Assembly (NCBI GenBank): GCA_949068525.1
Contig: CARTIQ010000002.1
Location: 62,001 to 126,000, forward strand
Direction: 5' to 3'
Length of the DNA: 64,000 bases
DNA from: an uncultured Eubacteriales bacterium
GTDB lineage: Bacteria; Bacillota; Clostridia; Oscillospirales; Acutalibacteraceae
Position numbers and translations under genes: made by a program. The stretch's first letter is position 1, and each line of letters opens with the position of its first letter. Below, one piece after another: positions 7,293 to 16,440 of the stretch. Under the pieces are notes generated by a model. That model was not told where the DNA came from, searched no databases, and worked only from the letters and a program-made list of their open reading frames with translations.

Positions 7293-8900
7293 CTATGCTA
7301 AATCTGGTAACAAAAAATTATACTTGTTTTTGGCCCCATCTCGCGAATAATCGCCATAAAAATAGATCTGCAGCTCTTCAATCCGCCGGTTTAAAAGGCC
7401 CTTTATGAATTTTCCTCCCGCTTTGTTGTACTTCAAAAATTCCCTTGCAAAGTCGTCTCTGCTCGCAGAACCACTACAGGCCGGAGTCGGCGCCGTAACC
7501 GTCAAAAACTGCGCAAAGCAGTACCCCTCCAAACCGCCGCTCGTCCGCACTTTATACCATCCGTTATTATTTCCGCTCAAAACCTCAACCTGCTCATTAA
7601 ACCTCATCACAGACTTCACCTGGCTTTCTGTGCTCGGTGACTCTCTCAATCTCAACCCATTATCAGAGCTAATAACGCCAATATTACCATTTGTATATTC
7701 AGTAGCCACACTCAAAAACTCGGCGAAGCAATGCCCCTCCTGACCGCTGCTCGTTCGAATCCGATACCATCCGTTTTGGTTTTCGCTCAAAATTTCGACT
7801 TGCTCATTAAACCTCAAAACAGTCAAAATCTTGCTTTGCGTGCTCGGCCCTTCCCGCAGCCGGAGGCCATTTGTTGACGTAACCATCCCTGTTGATCTTT
7901 TTTTCGGTACGTTCAAAGTTAAACCATTTGTATTTTTAAACCTTAAATATACATTTCGCAAACTAGAGTTGCTCATCCAGCCGGGACCCAAGTTGTACGT
8001 AAAGCTCGAAAGTGCGTCAAACTCATGTTGAGACAAGACCAACCCATTTCGCAAAATAAAATTATTAAGAGCCCGCGCACAGCTGCCGTTATTCAGCCGA
8101 TTCACAAGCATGGCGTGCGCCACAGCACGCGTTACGTTGTTATAGAACGCCGAACCAGATCTAACCCCACTGCCATATCCGATGTCATAGACGTTTTTAA
8201 CGAGGCTGTCCTCTCTAAATCTCGTCCTAAAGCCCTCTTTGGCCTTTATGTACTCAAGGCACCTATCGCTAACACGCATCTCTGTTGGTTTTGTCGCTGA
8301 ACTCTCAACAAAACTTCCGTCAAAACTGCAACCAGGTGCATCTAACCAATCTTCACCGCTTTGCAGCAGCGTTTTTACCGTAAACTTACCGAAACCTCTA
8401 GCTTTTATGCGCGCTTTGTGAATAAAACAATCCCCATCTTGGTATTGTTCCCCGGAAACAGCTTCGAAACGCCCCAAATTTGTATCCACCAGGAATTTAA
8501 CTCGGTATACCGACATATCTGAAATTGCTACCAACTTTAAATCCTCATCAGGTCGCGGATTATTCGGCTCTACAAAAACATAGCGGATCAGCTTTGTCGG
8601 CAAAACCTTTATTTTGAACCTTTTTTCTTTCTTTTCACCATTCTCACCAGGCCAAACTTCCCTGCAAAACGTCTCTCCCACCGAATTCGCAGTGATTATC
8701 CCGTCCAAAACCATTGCTACTGCGGCATTCTCCGATATCAGCATATCTCTTTTCTGCAGATGCTCAGCAGAAATAAACATCGACTGCCCTTTGTTCAGCG
8801 TAAATTCTGGCACTGGCTCAGCAAAAGCTTGTCCTACTCCTATCAGAATCGGCATCAGCGTGACAAAAAAGATGAATATTTTTCTTACTATGCCCCTCAT
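7293..8900 (-). CDS. Secreted GH24 lysozyme with inserted SH3b pair
   Basis: A predicted exported muramidase of 535 residues. Order: signal peptide (1-27, cleavage after AFA), an uncharacterised beta-rich region (about 28-205), the first part of a phage-type lysozyme domain (about 208-330) with Glu222 in KAKEGFR, YDIGYGSG at 238-245 and the LSSFTYNLGPGW helix, then two near-identical SH3b domains (about 340-398 and 409-468), and finally residues 484-515 with KYNKAGGKFIKGLLNRRIEE, which matches the C-terminal end of GH24 enzymes. The SH3b pair therefore interrupts the lysozyme fold. The usual Thr of the TIGYGH motif is Asp239 here. The ATG at 8900 follows GAGGAG (8910-8905), a better start than upstream alternatives. 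Confidence 0.88.
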   Translation of the reverse strand: MRGIVRKIFIFFVTLMPILIGVGQAFAEPVPEFTLNKGQSMFISAEHLQKRDMLISENAAVAMVLDGIITANSVGETFCREVWPGENGEKKEKRFKIKVLPTKLIRYVFVEPNNPRPDEDLKLVAISDMSVYRVKFLVDTNLGRFEAVSGEQYQDGDCFIHKARIKARGFGKFTVKTLLQSGEDWLDAPGCSFDGSFVESSATKPTEMRVSDRCLEYIKAKEGFRTRFREDSLVKNVYDIGYGSGVRSGSAFYNNVTRAVAHAMLVNRLNNGSCARALNNFILRNGLVLSQHEFDALSSFTYNLGPGWMSNSSLRNVYLRFKNTNGLTLNVPKKRSTGMVTSTNGLRLREGPSTQSKILTVLRFNEQVEILSENQNGWYRIRTSSGQEGHCFAEFLSVATEYTNGNIGVISSDNGLRLRESPSTESQVKSVMRFNEQVEVLSGNNNGWYKVRTSGGLEGYCFAQFLTVTAPTPACSGSASRDDFAREFLKYNKAGGKFIKGLLNRRIEELQIYFYGDYSRDGAKNKYNFLLPDLA

Positions 8901-8947
8901 TTTACTCCTCAAAATTATACTATTTGTAATAATTTCTTAAATAATTA

Positions 8948-9376
8948 CTAAAATAAATTAAACGTGACACCTTGTCGTGCCCCAGAAGCCACGATTATGC
9001 TCTCGAAAACGATTTTCACAATGAAAAAGATTCCCGCCAAAATCAAATATTTTTTTACTTCTTCGCTAACTATAGGTCGGCTCGATTCTTCATTTGTCGG
9101 CTGCTTGCAGAACATACACACCGGATATTTTTTGGAGACCATCTTCCCGCAATGCCGGCACACTACAAACTCTCGCTCTTTTTGATATCTAAAAATTACA
9201 TAAATAATCGCTGGTACAAATCCGAAAATTACCGTCAAAACCGTCCATAACACGGCATTTTGGTCATCATGCTCCGTCGCGTCTTTGTAAACCGCAACAC
9301 ACAAAAAAATCTTATACGCCAGCGATGCTAAGATGCTCAACATGGTAGCGCTGAACAATCCGCCCATTAACAACAT
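8948..9376 (-). CDS. Zinc-ribbon membrane protein, unrecognised
   Basis: A 142-residue protein with two N-terminal membrane segments (about 5-28 and 42-65), a cytoplasmic four-cysteine zinc ribbon (CRHCGKM ... CMFCKQP, about 73-92) and a third membrane segment near 110-130. The ATG at 9376 is eight bases after AGGGGG; a TTG two codons earlier is too close to that site. Its stop lies about 48 bp before the lysozyme start on the same strand, so the two could be co-transcribed. Function unknown; the fold suggests a sensor or scaffold. Confidence 0.65.
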   Translation of the reverse strand: MLLMGGLFSATMLSILASLAYKIFLCVAVYKDATEHDDQNAVLWTVLTVIFGFVPAIIYVIFRYQKEREFVVCRHCGKMVSKKYPVCMFCKQPTNEESSRPIVSEEVKKYLILAGIFFIVKIVFESIIVASGARQGVTFNLF

Positions 9377-9623
9377 TTTCAAATCCCCCTAATTTTAATG
9401 TGCACTTTTACTCAAAAAACCGCTTATTATTTTAACATTCATCTCGTTTTTTGTCAATTATTTTATCAAAAATGTTGGTTTTGGTCATGTTTTCCGTTTT
9501 TTTGTTACCTTTTAATGTTTTTTCGCTTATTCTGTAAAATCCACTTGCACCCCTGCCAGTTCTATAATATTATATTATTGTGATGAATCTTTTTTTACTA
9601 TTTCTTTTTTGGGTGGTGTCGTC

Positions 9624-10202
9624 ATGATTTTGGATAAAATCGACGAGAAACGTCTGCTAATTGCCCTTTCAATCGAGGATTTGAAATTTTTGGATATTTC
9701 GCTTAATCAACTTAACTGGAAATTCGAGTTCTCTTCAGAAGTCATAAATAATCTGCTGGCCAAAGCCGAATCCGAGATCGGTTTTTTTTGCAGCAACAAA
9801 AAGTTCCTAATCGAGGCTATTCCGCAACCTAATGGCTGTTTCATTTTGGTCACGCTGCTTTCGAATCGCCTTGGCTCTACTAGAAAAATCTATAAAATTA
9901 AAAATAAACCTAAACCTTTCGTCTTCTTTTTTAAAAGTCCGGATTCTCTTTTTTCGCTAGTTGAACGCCTATACAACTATCATTTTAGCTTTTTTGATAG
10001 TTCTATTATAGAAATTAAAAATTCCTACTTTTTGGTTTTATATATCAAAGGCTTGATTTCATCGAATCTTCTGGCAGTCATCAGTGAGTACGGGCGTTTT
10101 GCGGGCAAAAGCGCTGTTGCCGTCGCCAGACTGGCAGAACGAGGCAATGTTATCATTAAGAACCGCGCCATAGAGGAGCTAGGAAAGTATCTTTTAACCT
10201 AA
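9624..10202 (+). CDS. MecA-like ClpC adaptor
   Basis: Resembles the MecA/YpbH adaptors that deliver substrates to the ClpCP protease. The 192 residues show the family plan: an N-terminal domain with LSIEDLKFLDISLNQLNW and AKAESEIGFFCSNKKFLIEAIPQPNGCF (about 15-85), and a C-terminal domain ending in VISEYGRFAGKSAVAVARLAERGNV and an IEELGKYL terminus. The acidic linker between domains is short. The ATG at 9624 follows GGGTGGTG. The gene is monocistronic, divergent from 8948-9376, and ends at a two-stem terminator shared with rpe. Overall similarity is moderate, so the exact substrates cannot be guessed. Confidence 0.75.
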   Translation: MILDKIDEKRLLIALSIEDLKFLDISLNQLNWKFEFSSEVINNLLAKAESEIGFFCSNKKFLIEAIPQPNGCFILVTLLSNRLGSTRKIYKIKNKPKPFVFFFKSPDSLFSLVERLYNYHFSFFDSSIIEIKNSYFLVLYIKGLISSNLLAVISEYGRFAGKSAVAVARLAERGNVIIKNRAIEELGKYLLT

Positions 10203-10216
10203 ATTTTAAAAAATCA

Positions 10217-10280
10217 GGCCGAGAGTAATGTTTCCCAGTTTTTTTACTTTTACCGGGAAACTTGTTTCGGCCAATTTTTC
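10217..10280. terminator. Two-stem convergent terminator
   Basis: An outer stem GGCCGA/TCGGCC (10217-10222 with 10267-10272) encloses an inner stem GTTTCCC/GGGAAAC. It is followed by AATTTTTC on the plus strand and TGATTTTTT on the minus strand. It lies between the convergent mecA-like gene and rpe and should stop both. Confidence 0.75.
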
Positions 10281-10305
10281 ATCTAAAATTCTCGCAAATC
10301 TGGAC

Positions 10306-10950
10306 TTAAACTCCCTTTATCCCGGCGATTGCTTGAGTCATGTCGCTGCTTTTAAAAATGCTTGTTCCAGCCACGCAGATATCCGCACCGCTTTGGGCCG
10401 CCATTTTGGCGGTCTCTTTGTTTATCCCTCCGTCAACTTCTATTTGTGTTTCTAGCCGGAGTCTCCGGATTTCCTCCCGCAGCACGCGGACTTTGCTCAT
10501 CATTTCTGGCATGAAGGCCTGTCCGCCAAAGCCCGGTTCCACCGTCATAACTACCGCCAAATCTATCATTGGCAAACATTCTAAAAGCTCATCCACTAGA
10601 GTAGTGGGCTTTATCGCTACCCCAACCTTTTTGCCCGTAGATTTAACGGCGTTTATCGCGTTTAAAAGATTGCTCCCCGCCTCCGCATGGAATGTGATTA
10701 TGTCCGCGCCGGCTCCTGCGAAATCGGTAAAATAGCGCGACGGTTCAGTTATCATCAGGTGCACGTCAAACGGTATGCTCGCATATGGCCGTATTGCTTC
10801 AATTATATCTGATCCCATCGTTATATTTCGCACAAAAAAGCCATCCATCACGTCTACATGTATAAAATCCGCACCAGATCGCGAAACTTTTTCCACTTCT
10901 TCTCCCAGCCTGGCAAAATCGCTTGCCAGCAGAGATGCCGCCACTTTCAT
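10306..10950 (-). CDS. rpe: Ribulose-phosphate 3-epimerase
   Basis: Interconverts D-ribulose 5-phosphate and D-xylulose 5-phosphate in the pentose phosphate pathway. The 214-residue TIM barrel has the family signature elements: ASLLASDFARLGEE at the start, HVDVMDGFFVRNITMG with metal-binding His and Asp, FDVHLMI, and EVDGGIN followed by GADICVAGTSIF for phosphate binding. The ATG at 10950 follows AAAGGAGG, with a spacing of about 11 nt. It lies 99 bp after gyrA on the same strand with no strong terminator between, so it may be read through from the gyr operon. Confidence 0.96.
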   Translation of the reverse strand: MKVAASLLASDFARLGEEVEKVSRSGADFIHVDVMDGFFVRNITMGSDIIEAIRPYASIPFDVHLMITEPSRYFTDFAGAGADIITFHAEAGSNLLNAINAVKSTGKKVGVAIKPTTLVDELLECLPMIDLAVVMTVEPGFGGQAFMPEMMSKVRVLREEIRRLRLETQIEVDGGINKETAKMAAQSGADICVAGTSIFKSSDMTQAIAGIKGV

Positions 10951-11049
10951 GCGTCCTAAATCCTCCTTTTACAGTGTGGGCTACCCGGTATAGTGAGGCA
11001 CTGTTGTTGCTTTCGATTACAAAACTTTCAACAAAACTTCGCAATTTTG

Positions 11050-13593
11050 TTAAAAAGCCTCTTGCTCTTCTGTGTTATCCTTATTCTGCACGTCTTCTTG
11101 GGCAATTTCTTCTCCGTCGACCCGGTCAGAATCGGTATCTACGCTTTCATCTTCATGTTCCATGCTCGCAACCGCAACGATCTTGTTGTCATCAGTAATC
11201 TTCATAACACGCACTCCCTTAGAAGGACGCGAACACTTACGGATAGAATCCGCCTTTATCCTGATAATCACGCCGTTTTCAGCAATCAAAATTACATCTT
11301 CATCGCACGAAACCAGCTTTATCGCCGCAACGTCACCATACTTTTCAACATGATAGTTCGTAATTCCCTTGCCGCCGCGGTTTTGAAGTCTATAGTCGTC
11401 AAAATCCGAGAGCCTGCCATAACCCGTCTCCGAAACCGTCAGAACCATCTTTTCGCGGCAAACAGGGCTCATCCCCACAACACTATCGCCATCTTTAAGC
11501 GTAATAGCCTTAACTCCGCGCGCTGTACGGCCAACTACCCTCACATCAGTTTCGCTAAACCGGATAGCCATGCCCTTTTTCGTCGCAACCAAAAGCTCTG
11601 TCTTGCCGTCGGTAACACTAACCCACGCCAATTCGTCACCCTCATCCAAGTCGATCGCAATCAGGCCGTTTTTTCTCGCCGAATCATAGGCATTAAGCTG
11701 CGTCCGCTTGATTATTCCGCCCTTTGTGACCATCACGAGGTGCTTTTCTTCCTCAAACGCCGGCACTTTTATCATTGAAGTGACCTTTTCCTCCGGCAAA
11801 ATCGGTAGCAAATTCGCAACATTCGTGCCCTTTGACGTCCTTGAACCCTCTGGGATTTCGTAGCATTTCAGGCGATAGGTTTTGCCCAAATTCGTGAAAA
11901 ACATGACGTAGTCGTGGCTGTTCACCACAAACATCTCCGAAGCAACGTCCTCCTCGCGGCAGCTCATGCCCGAAACGCCCCTTCCACCACGCCTTTGCAG
12001 CTTGTATGTATCCGTCTTCTGGCGCTTAACGTATCCAAAGTTTGTCAGCGTTAACACGCAGTCCTCCTCAGGAATCAGGTCTTCCACGTCGACTTCTCCG
12101 CTCACCGCCATGATTTTTGTCCTTCGCTCATCGGCAAACCGCCGCTTTATCTCTAAGATCTCGTCTTTTAGCATCGTCAAAAGTTTCGACCGATCCTCCA
12201 AGATGCTCAAAAGTTCCTTGATTTTCTCCTCGAGTGCCGCCAGCTCTTCCTCGATTTTACTGCGCTCCAGGCCTGTTAATTGTCCCAACCGCATCTGCAC
12301 AATGGCTTGCGCTTGCACTTCGTCCAGCCCAAAAGACTCCATCAACCGCTCCTTGCCTTCGGCCACCGACTTAGACGCCTGCAAAATTGCAATAACTTCG
12401 TCAATATGGTCGATTGCGATCTTTAATCCTGCCAGAATATGTGCGCGCTCCCGTGCTTTATTTAACTCAAACCGCGTCCGTTTGGTCAGCACCTCTATTT
12501 GAAAGTCCAGATAGTGCGTTAGCATCTCTTTTAGCGTCAGAATTTTCGGCACGCCGTTCACGATCGCCAGCATTATCACGCCGAAAGTTGTTTGTAGCTG
12601 TGTGAACGAGTATAGCTGATTTAGCACGATTTGTGGCGACGCATCGCGCTTTAGGTCTATCCTAATGTGCATTCCGTTGCGGTCGGAGTGGTCCTCGATG
12701 TTCGAGATCCCCTCAATTCGCTTATCCTTTACCAGCTCCGCGATGTTTTCGCATAGCCGCGCCTTGTTCACCTGGTACGGCAACTCTGTGACGACGATTT
12801 TGTAGCGCGAATTCTTCTCCTCGACAATCTCCGCGCACGCCCGTACGACGATTTTTCCGCGCCCCGTAGAGTATGCCGACCGAATCCCGCTATGACCCAT
12901 AATCTGTGCGCCAGTCGGGAAATCCGGCCCTTTTATATGCTCCATCAATTCCGCCAGTTCGGCATCTGGATTGTCTATCAAGCAGCAAATCGCGTCTATA
13001 ACCTCGCCCAAGTTGTGCGGCGGGATGTTAGTTGCCATTCCCACAGCGATTCCAGTCGATCCGTTCGCTAGCAAATTCGGAAATCTCGAAGGCAAAACCT
13101 CCGGCTCCTTCAAGCGATCATCGTAGTTCGGCATGAAATTTACCGTGTCCTTCTCGATATCCGTAAGCATCTCGACCGACATCTTGCTCATCTTGGCCTC
13201 AGTATAACGATAAGCAGCCGGCGGATCGCCATCCACCGAGCCAAAGTTGCCGTGCCCGTCCACCAGCATATACCTCATCGAAAAATCCTGCGCCAACCGC
13301 ACCAAAGCGTCATAAACCGAGGTATCACCATGTGGGTGATATCTTCCAAGCACCGATCCAACGGTATCTGCGCACTTTCGATACGCCTTATCTGGCCCCA
13401 GGCCGTTTTCGTAAAGTGTATACAAGATCCGCCGATGCACCGGTTTTAAGCCATCACGCACGTCTGGTAGCGCCCTCGAGACAATTACCGACATCGAGTA
13501 CGCCAAAAACGACTTTTGCATCTCGTTTTCAATGTCAACATCTATCACTTTCGGCGTCAGTTCGTTCTTCTCTTCGTTTTCCAAAAAGTTCAC
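11050..13593 (-). CDS. gyrA: DNA gyrase subunit A
   Basis: The breakage-reunion subunit of gyrase, which with GyrB introduces negative supercoils. The 847 residues include the winged-helix/tower core with catalytic Tyr130 in AAYRYTEAKM, the quinolone-determining region HPHGDTSVYDALVRLAQDF (Thr91 at the position of E. coli Ser83, Asp retained at the next hotspot), a coiled coil, and six beta-pinwheel blades that start after QRRGGRG, the canonical GyrA box. The C-terminus is an acidic tail. The GTG at 13593 lacks a strong ribosome site; a TTG three codons in (13584), after GGGGTG, is an alternative start. Confidence 0.97.
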   Translation of the reverse strand: MNFLENEEKNELTPKVIDVDIENEMQKSFLAYSMSVIVSRALPDVRDGLKPVHRRILYTLYENGLGPDKAYRKCADTVGSVLGRYHPHGDTSVYDALVRLAQDFSMRYMLVDGHGNFGSVDGDPPAAYRYTEAKMSKMSVEMLTDIEKDTVNFMPNYDDRLKEPEVLPSRFPNLLANGSTGIAVGMATNIPPHNLGEVIDAICCLIDNPDAELAELMEHIKGPDFPTGAQIMGHSGIRSAYSTGRGKIVVRACAEIVEEKNSRYKIVVTELPYQVNKARLCENIAELVKDKRIEGISNIEDHSDRNGMHIRIDLKRDASPQIVLNQLYSFTQLQTTFGVIMLAIVNGVPKILTLKEMLTHYLDFQIEVLTKRTRFELNKARERAHILAGLKIAIDHIDEVIAILQASKSVAEGKERLMESFGLDEVQAQAIVQMRLGQLTGLERSKIEEELAALEEKIKELLSILEDRSKLLTMLKDEILEIKRRFADERRTKIMAVSGEVDVEDLIPEEDCVLTLTNFGYVKRQKTDTYKLQRRGGRGVSGMSCREEDVASEMFVVNSHDYVMFFTNLGKTYRLKCYEIPEGSRTSKGTNVANLLPILPEEKVTSMIKVPAFEEEKHLVMVTKGGIIKRTQLNAYDSARKNGLIAIDLDEGDELAWVSVTDGKTELLVATKKGMAIRFSETDVRVVGRTARGVKAITLKDGDSVVGMSPVCREKMVLTVSETGYGRLSDFDDYRLQNRGGKGITNYHVEKYGDVAAIKLVSCDEDVILIAENGVIIRIKADSIRKCSRPSKGVRVMKITDDNKIVAVASMEHEDESVDTDSDRVDGEEIAQEDVQNKDNTEEQEAF

Positions 13594-13645
13594 CCCATTT
13601 TATTTTTGCCTTTATTTTTATTCAAATTTCCCGCCAGATCGCCAT

Positions 13646-14416
13646 TCAAGAAGCTTCCTTAGGCTTAGTCCCTGCGATTATCATTCCCTGCACATCCGCC
13701 AAAAAGTCCGGCTCAATGGCCCGCATCGGGATTATAAACAGCTTTTCCTGCGGTAGATAGATCAAGAACATTCCGTTGAACTCCTCAAACACGCATGAGC
13801 CGTCCAGTGGGATCGTCCATGTCGACGCCTCGCTATCCACTGCGATTTCGTCCGGATAAATCTCCACAGACAGCTTTTTACCCGTTGTTAATTTATCCGC
13901 ATTGAATCCGACAAAAATGCGTGGCATCAAGACAACCGGAAACACCAAAACGGTGGATATTACTCCGAGTATAAAATTTATTTTGTTTCCGGTAACGAAA
14001 AATAAAACCGAGAACATCAGTGCCAGGACTAGAAGCAAACAGATTTCCACAGCAGACCGGGTCCCGTTAGACTTGAACAAGCCGGTATGCTTTAAACAAT
14101 CGAGTATCTCGTCTTTTTTCAAGACATAGCCAAACTTTATTCCGGCGTACTTCTCCTCGTACTCTTCAGCGTCGTCATCCTCCACAAACTCAGACTCTGA
14201 GCCATCCCAAGTCGCCTCCTCGCGCTCCTTCTCCTCGTCCTCGATCTTATCCTCCTGCTCGGTCTGCAAAACCTCGCGTTCTATCTGCTTTTCGTCCTCC
14301 AACGAAGACGTTCCGCCCTCTTCAAGCTCGTTTTCATGCGCCTGCTCGGGCTCCTCATTCACAGAATCCCCATCAGATTCATTCTCAAGCGGAATATTCT
14401 CATCAAGTTCTATCAT
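13646..14416 (-). CDS. YcxB-like membrane protein with acidic N-terminus
   Basis: A 256-residue protein encoded between gyrB and gyrA. Residues 1-90 are extremely acidic (runs of Glu and Asp, no predicted fold). Two membrane segments follow (about 120-140 and 146-166), then a beta-rich domain (about 175-250) that resembles the YcxB-like family in its DEIAV ... TIPLDGSCVFEEFNGMFLIYL pattern. RBS GAGGAG precedes the ATG at 14416. The position between two gyrase genes is unusual; the spacing (42 bp to gyrB, 52 bp to gyrA) indicates co-transcription. A role in topology control is not supported by anything visible; function unknown. Confidence 0.7.
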   Translation of the reverse strand: MIELDENIPLENESDGDSVNEEPEQAHENELEEGGTSSLEDEKQIEREVLQTEQEDKIEDEEKEREEATWDGSESEFVEDDDAEEYEEKYAGIKFGYVLKKDEILDCLKHTGLFKSNGTRSAVEICLLLVLALMFSVLFFVTGNKINFILGVISTVLVFPVVLMPRIFVGFNADKLTTGKKLSVEIYPDEIAVDSEASTWTIPLDGSCVFEEFNGMFLIYLPQEKLFIIPMRAIEPDFLADVQGMIIAGTKPKEAS

Positions 14417-14458
14417 AGTGTTCTCCTCTAAAGTTAATTTTTGTGGTGAAATCGCAAT

Positions 14459-16399
14459 TTAAACATCTAAATTCTGCACATACTTGGCGTTCTTCTCAAT
14501 AAACTCCCGCCTTGGCTCGACTTTGTCGCCCATCAGAATTGTAAAGATTTCGTCTGCGGCCGCTGCATCGGCAAGTTCCACCCGCAGCATTATTCTAGTT
14601 TCAGGATTCATCGTTGTTTCCCACAGCTGCTCTGAGTCCATCTCACCAAGACCCTTATACCGCTGGATGTCCGTTCCCCCGCCAAGCTCCTGCAATATCT
14701 GGTCTCGCTCCTCGTCGGAGTAGGCGTAGTAATGCTTCTTGGCCCGGGTTATCCGATACAGCGGCGGCTGAGCGATGTAGATGTGCCCATGCTCCACGAG
14801 CGGCTTCATAAAGCGGAAGAAGAACGTTAGCAGCAGTGTTCGTATGTGAGATCCGTCCACGTCGGCATCCGCCATGATGATAACCTTCCCATACCTCAAT
14901 TTCTCTAGGTTAAACTCTCCACCAATTCCGCAACCCAGTGCCGTTATTACCGGCATAAGTTTATCATTGCCATAAACTCTGTCCAGACGAGCTTTTTCAA
15001 CGTTAAGCATCTTACCCCAAAGCGGTAAAATCGCTTGAAACCGCCTGTCTCGACCTCCTTTTGCAGAGCCTCCTGCCGAATCTCCCTCAACGATGTAGAT
15101 CTCCGTCTCTTCTGCGTTCCTCGACTGGCAGTCCGCTAGCTTTCCGGGCAAAGATGCCGACTCTAACGCCGACTTTCTTCGCACTAAATCGCGAGCCTTT
15201 CTTGCAGCATCCCGAGCCTTAGCCGCTGCCAAAGCCTTCTCGAAGATAGCCTTAGCAACTGCCGGATTTTCCTCCAGGTAAGTCTGCAACTTTTCACTCA
15301 CCAAGCCATCCACAAACGCACGAATCTCGCTATTGCCCAGCCGAGCTTTAGTCTGACCCTCAAACTGCGCCTCCTTCAGCTTGACGCTTATTACCACGGT
15401 CAACCCCTCGCGAACATCCTCACCAGACAGGTTTTTATCGCTTTCCTTCAAAATATTATACCGGCGCGCGTAATCGTTCATAACCCTCGTAAGCGCCCTC
15501 TTAAAGCCCTCCTCGTGCGTTCCGCCATCCGTCGTGTGAATATTGTTCGCAAAAGACAGCATCAGCTCATTGTAGCTCTCGTTGTACTGCATCGCGACCT
15601 CAACCTGCGCCGAGTCGTCCGGCATCGTCTTCGAAAACGCAATAACGTCCGGATGCACAACGTCCAACCCTCTTTTTTTGTGAATATACTCCACGAAGCT
15701 CGACAATCCGCCCTCATAATGAAATCTCTCTGAGAGAGGCTCGTCTTCATGCCTATCATCAATCAAAACAATGTCTACACCCGCATTCAGAAAGGCCTGT
15801 TCACGCAACCGTGTTTCCAAAATTTCGAAATCATACACGTCCGTCTCCATGAAGATCTGTCGGTCAGCCTTAAACTTTATCTCGGTCCCAGTTACAGCTG
15901 TTTCGCCAACAACCTCCATCTCACACACCGGCACACCGCGCTCAAACCGTTGATAATAAACTTTGCCATCGTGAAAAACCCGAACCTCAAGCCATTCCGA
16001 AAGAGCATTAACCACCGAAGCGCCTACTCCATGGAGCCCGCCAGAAACTTTATATCCGCCACCGCCAAACTTTCCGCCGGCGTGCAAAACCGTAAAAACC
16101 ACAGTTAACGCCGGAACTCCCAACTTAGGATGCATTCCAACCGGGATTCCACGGCCGTTATCTGTAACGCAAACCACTTCTCCCGATAACAATCGGACTT
16201 CTATCTTATCGCAAAATCCCGCAAGAGCCTCGTCTATCGAATTATCGACGATCTCGTAAACCAAATGATGCAGTCCACGGGGGCCCGTAGAGCCTATGTA
16301 CATACCCGGCCTCTTACGCACGGCCTCCAATCCCTCTAGAACCTGAATCTCGTTCGCTCCGTACTCATGATTTATCCCGGCATTTCCCGTTCTATTCAA
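14459..16399 (-). CDS. gyrB: DNA gyrase subunit B
   Basis: The ATPase subunit of gyrase. The 646 residues contain the GHKL ATPase domain (EIVDNSIDEALAG, VTDNGRGIPV, GGLHGVGASVVNALS), the transducer, and the TOPRIM domain with EGDSAGGSAKGGRDR and the metal-binding DADVDGSHI, then a C-terminal region ending near the usual length. The start is a TTG at 16399, six bases after GGAGGG (16411-16406). It follows dnaA-dnaN-yaaA-recF-remB on the same strand, the standard Firmicutes order, but is separated from gyrA by the YcxB-like gene. Confidence 0.97.
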   Translation of the reverse strand: MNRTGNAGINHEYGANEIQVLEGLEAVRKRPGMYIGSTGPRGLHHLVYEIVDNSIDEALAGFCDKIEVRLLSGEVVCVTDNGRGIPVGMHPKLGVPALTVVFTVLHAGGKFGGGGYKVSGGLHGVGASVVNALSEWLEVRVFHDGKVYYQRFERGVPVCEMEVVGETAVTGTEIKFKADRQIFMETDVYDFEILETRLREQAFLNAGVDIVLIDDRHEDEPLSERFHYEGGLSSFVEYIHKKRGLDVVHPDVIAFSKTMPDDSAQVEVAMQYNESYNELMLSFANNIHTTDGGTHEEGFKRALTRVMNDYARRYNILKESDKNLSGEDVREGLTVVISVKLKEAQFEGQTKARLGNSEIRAFVDGLVSEKLQTYLEENPAVAKAIFEKALAAAKARDAARKARDLVRRKSALESASLPGKLADCQSRNAEETEIYIVEGDSAGGSAKGGRDRRFQAILPLWGKMLNVEKARLDRVYGNDKLMPVITALGCGIGGEFNLEKLRYGKVIIMADADVDGSHIRTLLLTFFFRFMKPLVEHGHIYIAQPPLYRITRAKKHYYAYSDEERDQILQELGGGTDIQRYKGLGEMDSEQLWETTMNPETRIMLRVELADAAAADEIFTILMGDKVEPRREFIEKNAKYVQNLDV

Positions 16400-16440
16400 A
16401 GTTAACCCTCCGTTTTTGTTTTGTTAATTTGCAAAAATCT

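Noticed and set aside
9398..9583. 61-codon plus-strand frame in the divergent spacer before the MecA-like gene
   Set aside because: Phe- and Cys-rich translation of AT-rich spacer, no ribosome site, and the region must contain the promoters of both flanking genes.
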